A stretch of 64,000 nucleotides of DNA from Ostrinia nubilalis. Lineage: Eukaryota > Arthropoda > Insecta > Lepidoptera > Crambidae. Positions 21,701-33,700 of this stretch are shown piece after piece. Both the position numbers and the translations under genes were made by a program. The stretch lies in contig NC_087106.1 in NCBI RefSeq assembly GCF_963855985.1, positions 14,276,012 through 14,340,011 of the forward strand. Direction: 5' to 3'. Every line of letters begins with the position of its first letter. The stretch's first letter is position 1. The notes below the pieces were generated by a model, which saw only the letters and a program-made list of their open reading frames with translations, had not been told where the DNA came from and did no database searches.

Positions 21701-24700
21701 TGTCCGCGTCCGGCACGGGCGAGGCGTCGCGGAACTGCCAGGCGGCGCCGGACACGGCGGAGTCGAGCCCCGAGTGGCGTCCTGCAGGACACGTGTGCCG
21801 GTACTCACTTGTCCGCGTCCGGCACGGGCGAGGCGTCGCGGAACTGCCAGGCGGCGCCGGACACGGCGGAGTCGAGCCCCGAGTGGCGTCCTGCAGGACA
21901 CGTGTGCCGGTACTCACTTGTCCGCGTCCGGCACGGGCGAGGCGTCGCGGAACTGCCAGGCGGCGCCGGACACGGCGGAGTCGAGCCCCGAGTGGCGTCC
22001 TGCAGGACACGTGTGCCGGTACTCACTTGTCCGCGTCCGGCACGGGCGAGGCGTCGCGGAACTGCCAGGCGGCGCCGGACATGGCGGAGTCGAGCCCCGA
22101 GTCGCGCTCCTCCAGCGCGATCTCCTTCTCGAGCGCGACGAGCCCGGGCGGCTCCACGAGGAAGCGGGTCGCCAGCCGCGCCACCTCCAGCAGGCACAGG
22201 ATCACCTGCCGCGGCTGGTTGTGCAGCACTGGGACAGATGGGGCAGAGTGAGTATCATGGATCACGTGAACGAACGTATCTGAAGAAAAGAAAAGCTACG
22301 AGCACGACGTTAAAGTCCCTAATTCTGGTTAAGATTAAGAGCGCTTTCACATTTAGGCGATTTAGCAGCGCGACAAACGCGCGGCAGACGCGCTGCTGAA
22401 AATTTCATACTATGTGACAGCGGATGCAAATGCATGCCTTCAAGTTATAAAAACGCAGCTGCTGCGCTGCAGTCGCGCTACTAACGCCCTAATGTGAAAG
22501 CGCTTTAAATCTCTGAAGCTCCTAGCGTGGAGTTTGTTTCATGCTTATAAAATCCAAAATCTATCTTTTTAATAGTATTCTTTTCATTAGTATTCTTAAT
22601 AAACATAGTCTTATCATCCTTACCGATTTCCCGCCTTTTGTATTTATCTGTGCACTAATATTACTATTTATGTATGTTTATCTAGACAATTTTATGCAGC
22701 TTACTATTTTATTTATTTTACCAATGGTCCGTGACCCTCACTCGGCATGGGGCACACTGAAAACCAGCACCGTGGCCTTCGTCACCGTGGGCCACGGCAT
22801 ATGCTGAGTGGGGTCCCGTTGCAGTGGGCATCTTGTTGGTGAATGGGTGGCATTGTTCAGTTTACTCATGTTTTTATTTTTTTCTTCTTCCATTATTATG
22901 TGCCACTGTCATGTCTATGTAATTGCCTGTATTTGTGTGATGTCCATTGTAATAAATGTATCTTTCTTTCTTTCTTTCTTTCAAAATATTAATCGATCTA
23001 TCTCTATTTTTACCAAGTTTTTCGGCAGTATGGTTTACATTCTAATTTTATGTTTTCAATTTTAAGTAGAAAAAAATTAAATGTACATTTTGAGAACATT
23101 GGTATATCACCGACTCACCGAGGTCGTCGCTCTCGAACAGCAGGTTCTCGTGCACGCCGAGGTCGCGGCAGAAGGTCAGGAAGTTCTCGGTGTTGTCGCG
23201 CGAGAAGAAGCTGCGCCGCGCCGCGCGCTGCCAGCAGCGACCGCGGATTTGCGGCACCGGCTGCGGGCAATATCACAATGTTGAACACAAATTAGGTACC
23301 TATAGTGTTTGCTGGAGCCCCCCACCCCCATAAGTTGGGTCTGAAAGCAATAATTTCGAATATAAAAGAGTATCTTTTATATATTTTCTATTTGCAAAAT
23401 ATAGTTTAAATGTAAATACATACTCGTAATGCTTCTTAGAAGACAATTAAAAAGAAATATTGTTGATATCATCAATGTCTTAAGAAATACATACGTAGAC
23501 ATCCGAGCGTAGAAACTACGCTTAAATAAATATTTCGTGTTTGATCAACTTATGACGCATAATTTTCCTTTAAAATAACGTTTATTTGATATTTTTTTTG
23601 TGATTATGATCCCATAACTATTCTACAATAAGGCTACTATGCTAATTTTAATGAATTAGAACCTTCCAATTTTGGACTTTTTTCCGCTTGCCGACTACTA
23701 TGAGGCATTAGCTTGTGACACATGCTGAGACGGAGACCTTTTGCTGCCGCAACTCTGCTCACATTATTTCATCTCTAATTGTTATTTATTTTATTTTTTA
23801 TTTTGAATGTGCATGTTAAATATTGAATTGTGTAATCTTGTTGAACTATGTATGTGACTTTGTGTGCAGCAAATAAATGCTTACTTACTTACTTACTTAC
23901 TAACGTAACTATGCTTGGCTTCTTTTTTACAATGCAATAGTAAGATGAAAAAATGGTTCATAAAAAGAAAGAGATAATTATGTTCCATTACTCCAGGTTT
24001 TCATTTTAAATTATTATGAAAATCTTTTTTATTCCGGTTAAGGTTAGACCTTACTTGCAATTATCTGGCTTTCGAGCCCTGTGGCAGACTTTTAAAAGAC
24101 TGCTTTAATGCGCCCGATATTGAGAAAAAGTAGATAATTGCTGTGACTGATGGCCACTTGACCTGGTGGGTGCGTCCAAGCTACAGACTTTACTCGTGAT
24201 TTAGAAAATTGCTGAAAGTGTGCTGGCTATAATTTATCAAATTTTAAAATGCGCAATAAACAGTTGCTAATTTTGTACCGCCGACAAAGTTTTCCAACTT
24301 GAACGACATGTGAACTTGCCTACGTGCCGATAAAGTTAACGTCTCACGTTGGCGGGTCGGCGAGTATCGAGTGACTGTTTATTAGGTAGACTGCATAACG
24401 TTACCCTGCATTGATGAATCGTCCGTAATAGTCCAGTAGAATTAGCTTTTAAATCGGAAATAATTCCTACAAAAGATTTTATTGTTTTAATGGCTTCATT
24501 GGTTGCCCATTAAGACTCTCCTAAGTTTTCGACTTCGACGGAGTTGTGCTTAAGTGGTGGGGGCCCCCGAAAGAGGCATTTTTTCGGTTTTCCGGTTATA
24601 CCGCGTAAAGGACTTACCCTATCAAAAAGTGGTCTTCATGACGGTTGAAGGGCACTTAATCCTGCATTGAATAAGACCAAATTCATATGTTTTGGACAAA

Positions 24701-27700
24701 CCGTTCTCGAGCTAATGTTCGGCAAAGTAGAAAATATACGTATAATTAATGACCCTCTCCACGTCCAATGGTTTGTTACCCACAGGCTTCCAAGTCTTGA
24801 AAAGGGCCACCTCAACCAGTGTAACCCTATCAAGGCTTACGAGCTTGATGCGCCTATCCTTGTTCGTCCCAGCCGTTCCTTAACCCTTTACACACGAGAA
24901 TAAAAAAGTGTCAATATTTTAATAAAACTTTACTTAGGGGTTATTTTAGAGTTTAAATAAGATTAGAAAAATACTTTAAAAAATTTTGAATTTTCAGTTT
25001 TCCTGAAAGTATGCCCTCACGATAGTGAGGCTTCGGTATAATTTGTTAGTCTCACGATAGTGAGTGTTATACTATTTAGTTAATTTATTTAATGAAAACT
25101 ACTAATTTATGAGCACATAAGTATTCATTTGGTAAGAGACCCCTATAAGTAAAGAGTAAGCTATAATTTAACAAGCAATTAAACCTCTTTTAGCAAATTG
25201 TCTTACAAAAAACGAATTAATTAAAAAATATCCACCTTTTGACAAACTTGCAAAGTAAAAACCTTTATTAGTTTGGTTGGTACCAATATGAAGTCCGAGA
25301 TGATTATTAAGAGATTGTAAAATAGAACAAAATTACTTTATAATTAATGATAAAGAAATAAATGTCATTTTTATGGCTTAAGATGATATGACTGGAAACA
25401 GCTTTTTTGCGAAAAAGGCACAGGTAAACATCTCACTTAGCACATTTAATTTTTGACCAGCTAGAACATCCTTCCAACATGTAACACCTCGGTGCTTTTT
25501 AGCCAGGTAAACTTTCTCATCTGTGTTATCATTTGCCTTCTGACCTGAAAAGTCTATATTATATTGTTTATGGATGTCGAGTCGTTTAGTAAATTTTCGA
25601 CACGATGCTCTTTATTAGGATATCTGTTTAAAGCCTCAGCTATGCTAAAACGAAAATCTAGTAATGCTAAAATGTCTTTTTTTGAATAACCATTAGCTGT
25701 GCAATCTCAATTTTCTAAAGCTGCCGCGAATTAACAACCTCCAGGTCCAAAATTTAAACTAGAACTTTCAAACCCTATTATCTTGTAATAAAGGTTTGGT
25801 GGCATTCCATTTGCTAGTCCAGAATATCTACACCACTCATATCGTTCAACGATTGAATAATAAGATGGACCTCTTTGCAGGTATATTGATCCTATATTTA
25901 TCATGGGTTGCACCTTCCAAAGCGGTTGTCTTGTTCTGTTTCTGCTAGTTGGTCATGGTAAAATACATAAAGGGAATGTCGTGTGTGTACAAATCGGTTA
26001 TGAACTATTTTGTTAGCAATAAGCCCCTATTTTTTATACTAGTGTGTCAGTACATATGCAAACATGGGTCCGGAAGGCATCTCATGAAAATATGTGCACC
26101 GAACACTATAGCAATTTCGTTTCTAATAGTTTTTAATTATTTATCGATTTAACGCATGTAGTGCAAGTTTGTACACCTAGCCATCTCTTTGTAAAATGTG
26201 TCATCAAAATAATCAATTGAGATACTCAGTTGGAGTACGAATTCAATTTGTTTGAATTTTCCTCCAAATTGACCCTCTATTTTGTAGTGGACGTGGCTTT
26301 TGTTTCAGCTTTTGCTTGCCACATAGTATTTTTAAAATGTCTGACCAGCCTTGCTGATTCATGTTCAGGGTCTACTTCGTCTCCTGAGCTTTCATATTTG
26401 GTATTCTACTCTTCAAAGTCCGTAAAAACCCGAAATTGTGTTTCCTGGTCTTTTTAGTCATGAAAATCTTTAATTTCATAGTCGGTTGCGTTTCCAAATA
26501 ATGCTACGACACATCCTTCATATTTAGGATGCACTAAAATAGAAAAACAACTAAACACTAATCCATAATATCAAATAACAAATAAAATAGTTTTCAATCA
26601 ACTACTGGAGGTTTGACCGACCAGCTACGATCGTGCGACTTAATTTTGTGGTAGTAATAATTATTAATTTATGCAATGAAATAACAATAAAAGTATCCCA
26701 TTCGGATAATCACTGTTTTCGTAATAAAATAAAACTATAACACTTATCCGAAAACAACAATAACCACATAAAATCAATATTTACACTGGCCGCCTCTCGT
26801 TCCAAAAAATGCAGTCAACTTTAAGTCCGAGTAAACGAGCACTGACAGGTCCCAACACTAAATGAGCGGCACTGTGTGCGAGTAAATATCTCTCACGAGC
26901 GATCGCTGCCGATTGCGGCCGCAAAAACAAATTTACATGGGCATGAGATTTTTTCAAAGTTACTCTCACGTACGTGTATCGTCGTGTGTAAAGGGTTAAC
27001 TGCGGTTGCTGCACCTCTTCCTGGCACTCACCTGAACGACTCTGTGTTACCTACTGTGGCTGCCCCTCTTCCTTGTATCCTCCTGCATGACTACGTTGCC
27101 TAGCCGTATGGCTGGTCTAAGGTTCGACGCCAAAAATCAACAACAACAAGTTCATATTAAAACGCTGAAGAGTTTTTTGTTTGTTTGTTTGAACGCGCTA
27201 ATCTTAAGAATTACTAGTTTGATTGAAATCATTATTTTTGTGTTGAATAGCTCATACATTGAGGAAGGCTATAGGATATATACAATCACTCTACGACTAA
27301 TAGAGGCGAAGCAGTAAAGAAAAATGTTGCAAGCACGGAAAATAGTATTTAAACTATTTTCACGCGTACAAAGTTGATTTTGTGGCGTCGAACCTTGGAC
27401 CAGGCATATAGCTAAGCAATGCAATCGTACAGGAGGGTACAAGGAAGAGAGGCAGCCACATTAGGTAACACAGAGTCGTTCAGGAGAGTGTCAGGAAGAG
27501 GTGCAGCAACCGCAGTTAAGGAACGGCTGGGACGAACAAGGATAAGCGAATCAAACTCGTGAGCCTTGTTAGGGTTACACTGATTAAGGCGACCCTTTAC
27601 AAAGCTTGGAAGCATGTGGGTAACAAGCCATTGGACGTGGAGAGGGTCATTAATTATACGTATATTTTCTACTTTGCCGAACTTTAGCGCGAGAACGGTT

Positions 27701-30700
27701 TGTCCAAAACATATGAATTTGGTCTTATTCAATGCAGGATTAAGTGCCCTTTAACCGTCATGAAGACCACTTTTCGATAGGGTAAGTCCTTTACGCGGTA
27801 TAACCGGAAAACCGAAAAAACGCCGCTTTCGGGGGCCCCCACCACTTAAGCACAACTCCGTCGAAGTCGAAAACTTAGGAGAGTCTTAATGGGCAACCAA
27901 TGAAGCCATTAAAGCAAAAAAATCTTTTGTAGGAATTATTTCCGATTTAATCAATTTTTGTGTTTAATTCTACTGGCCTATAATGGCTTTATCTCGCTCA
28001 TGCATAGCGTACAATAAAAGTGAAAAGCGATGGGTAATCAATGTTTACGTATAAGTAACTTAGCAGTTTAAGCAGGGAGGGAGCAGCAGACGGGAATGAA
28101 GAATTCTGAGGCAGTTGAATTTTTCATGTTTTAAAATAAGTTTTTGATAAAAAAGAGAATCCTTAGAAACCCTTAGGCTGAGTTGCACCACCTAACTTTG
28201 ACCGTAACTATAACGATAACCGGTGTTTTTTGTATGGAGTTAGACAGATTTTTGACGTTTGTCAAAGTTAAAGTAAAATGGTGCAATCCAGCCTTAGGTA
28301 TCCTGATTTTCCACAGAAGAATCATTTCGTACTCACCCCCACGATGAGGCCCTGGTCGAAGGCTTCGCGGGCGCGCGCGTGCAGCACGGCGGCCAGCTGG
28401 CACAGCTCCGCGCCGTTGTCCAGCACGTCCAGGAAGTTCTCCCCCGACAGGTACGAGATCCCTGGGGACAAGGAAATACGGTGTTTAATATATTAATTCT
28501 TCCTGTCTTCTCTTGTTAAAGTATGAACAGCTAAAATAGTAAGACACGGGTCTCACGCTAGTGACCACGGCTGCAGCATCGCAGCCGAAACGTCAAGCCG
28601 TGAGTACATAATGTAACTCATTAATAAACGTCGCGTTAAGACCCTTGTCTTACTATTTTAGTTGAAATGGAACGCGAAAGTTTAAAATCTTATAAAGTAC
28701 CTATGAACAATTTATTTAGTAGAAAATAAAATACCTATGAACAAAAGACATCAACGCGCTCGGAAATTAGAGAAAGTCACCACCTTATTATTGATTTATT
28801 AAAATTAAACAAATTAAAGACTATTTATTTAAGACTATTTAATTTTTACGTCTTTTTTATTTCCTTTTTAATAATAATAATAAATCAAATAATTACAGTC
28901 ACAAAGTAAATGGCATACCACCTGGTTGATTGAATGTAATTTAATACTAATGAATTAATTTCGTATTTGAAATCAGCATCATGCCAATTATTAACATATG
29001 TAATTAGTAGTAGGTATATAAACACTATCTGTTTCCGCAACAGCTAGTGTTCAAAGTCAAAGTCAAAATTTCTTTATTTGGATAGACTATTATACAGCGT
29101 GGAATTTTGTAATGCCACCTGGATGGAAAGTACTCTTAATACTGTGGATAGATAAATCGTCAAATATTTTAAGGAGCCTCTACATGTCTCATAATCTTTT
29201 TACCCTACCAGCCTACATTGCCTTGCCTAGCCTTGTATACCTACTACTACCCTAACAGAGTATTTACAAATGTATTATGGGAATCATCGGCTGTTTACCA
29301 ACCAGAGCACAGGTGTTGTGAAACTTGTCGGCGGCGGTGTAGCGCATCGACGCCGACAGATCATAACAACGCGAGTTAATGAGCCGCAGACACAGTCGCG
29401 TGTCGGCGGGCGAGAGATCTAGATACTTATTTAAAGCAGCTTTATGAACATAAAAAGTTGTTTATTACATTCTCATAGTAATATGTACCCGTATATCACG
29501 TGTGCGTATGGATTGAGTGAGCACCCCCTGGAAAGCATTAAATTTATACTTTTCTAGTTGTAAAAGGCCTAAAACGTATTGTAAAAACAATCTTTCCATT
29601 TGTAAAGAGATTAAACCAAAGATAAATAGATAAAAATCGGCTCACTCAGTCCATACAGAGGATCAGCCGGATCTCCGTATTATAATAAGTTTATAAATAT
29701 CATTAATGCTCGTTATATTGTAAAAACTCTGCAAAGTTAGTGTCTTTAATTTTAGATGTGTGAGGGCCGTAATTAAAAAGTTATACATGATTCTTTGTGC
29801 TCACTCAATCCATACGCTTTTATAAGGCCCGATATTCTGACGAACCAACTATAAAACCGCATTCCAGCACATGTCTTGTCGAAGTAAACCTTAAACAGCA
29901 TTGTTTATCATATAAAACTAACCACTATTACTGTGCGTTCTTGAGAAATATTCTGATAAAAGTGCTCACTCAATCCATACGTTTTTAAAAAGACAAAAAT
30001 CTTTAGTTTGATAAACACGAGGGTAAAAGTGAACATTTTACAATTGAAGTAAACCCTTTCACTAAATGTTTGTTATTAAACCTTTTGATGTTTTTATTTA
30101 GTTTAAAAGATATGCATTAATTAATGTTTGTATGAAACTCTATAGGGTGGCTACACGTTACAAAATTAAAAGACATTTTTCTGACATAATTTCATTCATT
30201 CCTGTCATTCGGTTTATTTTACCGTTCCATTATTTGAACGATTCAACAAAAATTAAAAAATAAAAATTAAAGTTTGTTTTCTTTTACATTTATAATTACG
30301 TATTCGAGAAAGACTGAATTAAAAACAATTGAAGATTATACAAATTATTGAATTATTGAAATTATTAAAGACACTATTTTTTATATTATAATAATTCACT
30401 TACTAAGAAACTTACATTTTACACACAAAATACAGTGCTTCTTGATAAAGTGCACATATGAAACTAGACCTAAAAATATATCAGATATTTTTTTTATTTA
30501 TTTATAGAATTTTTTTCTTTCAATTTCTTAAAGAAAACGTAATAACTTTTAAAATAAGAGGTATATCTTGATAAAATAAAAACAGTGATAAAGCAAAATA
30601 GCAGAGGATACTAAAAATACATAAAATACACAAAAAATGGCAACAGGCAATAAAAAATTGAATTTTATTTCGTGTTTGTTTGGTTTTTAACGGGACTATT

Positions 30701-33700
30701 CTCACTAAAATGTCTCTGGGGTGGTGGCGTAGTGAGGCGGGTCGTTACATTCCCTCTAATATGGTCGAGTGAAGCGATGGCTGGTTCACTCGTCATGTCT
30801 GTGAACAGGCGCTGCTTTCGGGGACTGGTCAATCCAAGTTATTCAAATTTATGTATGCGAGTCATTTCTACTAGTACCTTAATATGTAAGTCTAGATATT
30901 AGCACGTCACTACCTTGTTTAATATACCACGCAATCTTGTATACCCATTCTTATGATACACCATACAAGAATGCATGGTAAATTCAGTGAACTGCTCCTG
31001 AATCGAATGTACCTACTACTACTATTTCTATTTATTTATATTAACCGGCAGACAGTGGTGACTGAGTTTGTTGCGGCGCTTCTTCTCAGCACTTGCCAAA
31101 TGTTGGTCTCGAAGCGCTGGTAGGGTAAAAAGATTATGAGACATGTAGAGGCTCCTTAAGAGCATATGACGATTTGTAAGAACTATTTATTAGTCTAAAC
31201 AAATAAAGAAATTTTGACTTTGACTTTGACTCTCGTCCCCACCACTGCAACTCCTGTGTAGCCAGGATCTACAGCTTGAACGCCACAAAAACCTAACCAA
31301 TGAAGGTCAAGTTTGTCCCGGGGTAAAGTTAAACTGTCATTGGACCCGCAACGAAATTAATCAGAAGAACATAGGGTAAACCACCCAATTATTGGCACTT
31401 TAAGCAGCTACTTCACATAACCGGTAAAATTTGCATGTAAAAAATTAAATATGTTTTATCAAAGAAAAAAACATTATATTGATCTTTTAATTATTGCAGA
31501 ATATTATAAAGTACTTATCATTAATAAATTAATTCGTTTATTCAATATAGTGTACCTTTTAAAAAAATACCTCAAAATACCAGTTCCTGGCATAGCCAAA
31601 CCTTTTATTGGCAGTGATAATTTTAATTACCTATTATTGGCACTGTTCTCGCAAGACTGAAAAATAGCTGCTAGGTCTTATGTAGAGGTTTTAAAGAGAT
31701 TCATGATAGAAATAAACAAAATAAAATCCTTTGTTATAAGAAAAGTAACATTTATTTCTATAGGAACATACCATATCAGTTCAAACGCTTATATTTAAAT
31801 ATGGTTTTAAACTTTCCATAAACACTTTTATCAAATCTTCTTTTCTCTTCGGAAATACTTTTTTGCTACTGATTTTTATTTTATCCAGTTAACAAAAAGC
31901 TGTTCTTCCTCGTCAGTTAAAATTGTGAACGGACCGGGGCTTAAAGCGATGATCAGGATGTTTCAATCTGAATTTTATAGTAGACCGTGGTACCACTTTC
32001 AAAGGCTTATTCCACTAATCCCGGGGATTAGTGAACTTTTTATTCATTAATCCCCGCTAACGCCAATGGAACTTATAATGGGGATTAATGAACTTTTTAG
32101 TTTATTTTATTTTTCTTTATTCAGAAAACTACTTTAAAAAATAAAATACTAATGTAAGAATCATGTACCTTCTATTTATTATTGGATAAGAACTCACTTA
32201 TTGATTATTTTTATATAAAAAATAGTGTCTTTAATAATTTCAATAATTCAATAATTTGTATAATCTTCAATTATGTATGTAAACCCCTTTGCTTGAATTT
32301 GTGTCTGTCTTGTTAGTTGTCCTAATTAAATAAATAAATAAATAAATAAATAAATTGTTTTTAATTCAGTCTTTCTCGAATACGTAATTATAAGTAAAAG
32401 AAAACAAACTTTAATTTTTATTTTTTAATTTTTGTTGAATCGTTCAAATAATGGAACGGTAAAATAAACCGAATGACAGGAATGAATGAAATTATGTCAG
32501 AAAAATGTCTTTTAATTTTGTAACGTGTAGCCACCCTATAGAGTTTCATACAAACATTAATTAATGCATATCTTTTAAACTAAATAAAAACATCAAAAGG
32601 TTTAATAACAAACATTTAGTGAAAGGGTTTACTTCAATTGTAAAATGTTCACTTTTACCCTCGTGTTTATCAAACTAAAGATTTTTGTCTTTTTAAAAAC
32701 GTATGGATTGAGTGAGCACTTTTATCAGAATATTTCTCAAGAACGCACAGTAATAGTGGTTAGTTTTATATGATAAACAATGCTGTTTAAGGTTTACTTC
32801 GACAAGACATGTGCTGGAATGCGGTTTTATAGTTGGTTCGTCAGAATATCGGGCCTTATAAAAGCGTATGGATTGAGTGAGCACAAAGAATCATGTATAA
32901 CTTTTTAATTACGGCCCTCACACATCTAAAATTAAAGACACTAACTTTGCAGAGTTTTTACAATATAACGAGCATTAATGATATTTATAAACTTATTATA
33001 ATACGGAGATCCGGCTGATCCTCTGTATGGACTGAGTGAGCCGATTTTTATCTATTTATCTTTGGTTTAATCTCTTTACAAATGGAAAGATTGTTTTTAC
33101 AATACGTTTTAGGCCTTTTACATCTAGAAAAGTATAAATTTAATGCTTTCCAGGGGGTGCTCACTCAATCCATACGCACACTATATCACTACTAAATGTC
33201 TATAGTTCAGAAATAAACATATTGTACTGCAACTTTTGAGTTACAATAAAAAAATTATAATCTGTTTGCCCTAAAAAAATAAGTTTCAATGTTTCCCAGT
33301 GCACGTTGTCATTGTTTGACTGTAGGTACATAAACTCTAACACCATCTCAGTTGTTATGTAACTCATACGACAGGAGAGCAATGAAGCAATGTTTCCATC
33401 AATATAGATAAGGAGACATGTAAAGTGCCCCCTAAGAGCTTTTTTTACTATATTTTGACGTTCATAATTGCCACCAATTATGGCCGCTACCAATCGATCA
33501 ACATGGAAAGCGTTGGGGGAGGCCTATGTTCAGCAGTGGACGTCCTATGGCTGAAATGATGATGATGATGATGATGATGAATGCCACCAGTGGTCTAAAT
33601 TGAAGAAATTTTTTTGATTTTGAATCATTTGGAATGGTCCTGCGGTTACGTGCAGCGCCCCCTCGGCACGGTAATACTATCTATACAGTATTCCAACTCG

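Larger units (their letters stand above)
24427..27983. mobile_element. Large foldback element (~600-bp arms) carrying a nested piggyBac-like element
   Basis: The left arm (24427-24883 continued at 26996-27130) and right arm (about 27385-27983) are long reverse complements, starting with CAGTAGAATTA and AATTCTACTGG and ending in GGTTCGACGCC words around a ~250-bp spacer. Each arm has a weak frame with [11 protein letters not shown] and [10 protein letters not shown], of unknown nature. The left arm is split by the insertion at 24884-26995. Confidence 0.85.
29500..33181. mobile_element. Very long foldback element with ~0.9-kb arms and iterated 18-bp motifs
   Basis: The left arm 29500-30400 and right arm 32190-33181 are almost perfect reverse complements, ending in GTGTGCGTATGG and its complement. 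The motif GCTCACTCAATCCATACG occurs four times in each arm in either orientation (left near 29504, 29637, 29797, 29963; right near 32699, 32864, 33030, 33157). Each arm contains the same 63-codon frame, which seems incidental. The 1.8-kb centre is a patchwork of other repeats. No transposase for the element itself is evident. Confidence 0.85.

Noticed and set aside
20700..22101. CRISPR-like array
   Set aside because: Units are contiguous with no variable spacers, contain exon codons, and the genome is eukaryotic.
20773..22399. Three + strand open frames of 492-523 codons
   Set aside because: They lie wholly on the 109-bp array, which has no stops on this strand and cycles through all frames because 109 is not a multiple of three. 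The opposite strand carries the real exon.
24667..27732. Paired genes with [10 protein letters not shown] frames
   Set aside because: Both lie in the arms of the 24427-27983 foldback; the left one is cut by the piggyBac-like insertion and no homology is recognised.
29797..32884. Two identical 63-codon genes in opposite orientation
   Set aside because: They are the same sequence in the two arms of the foldback element and start at the repeated motif.
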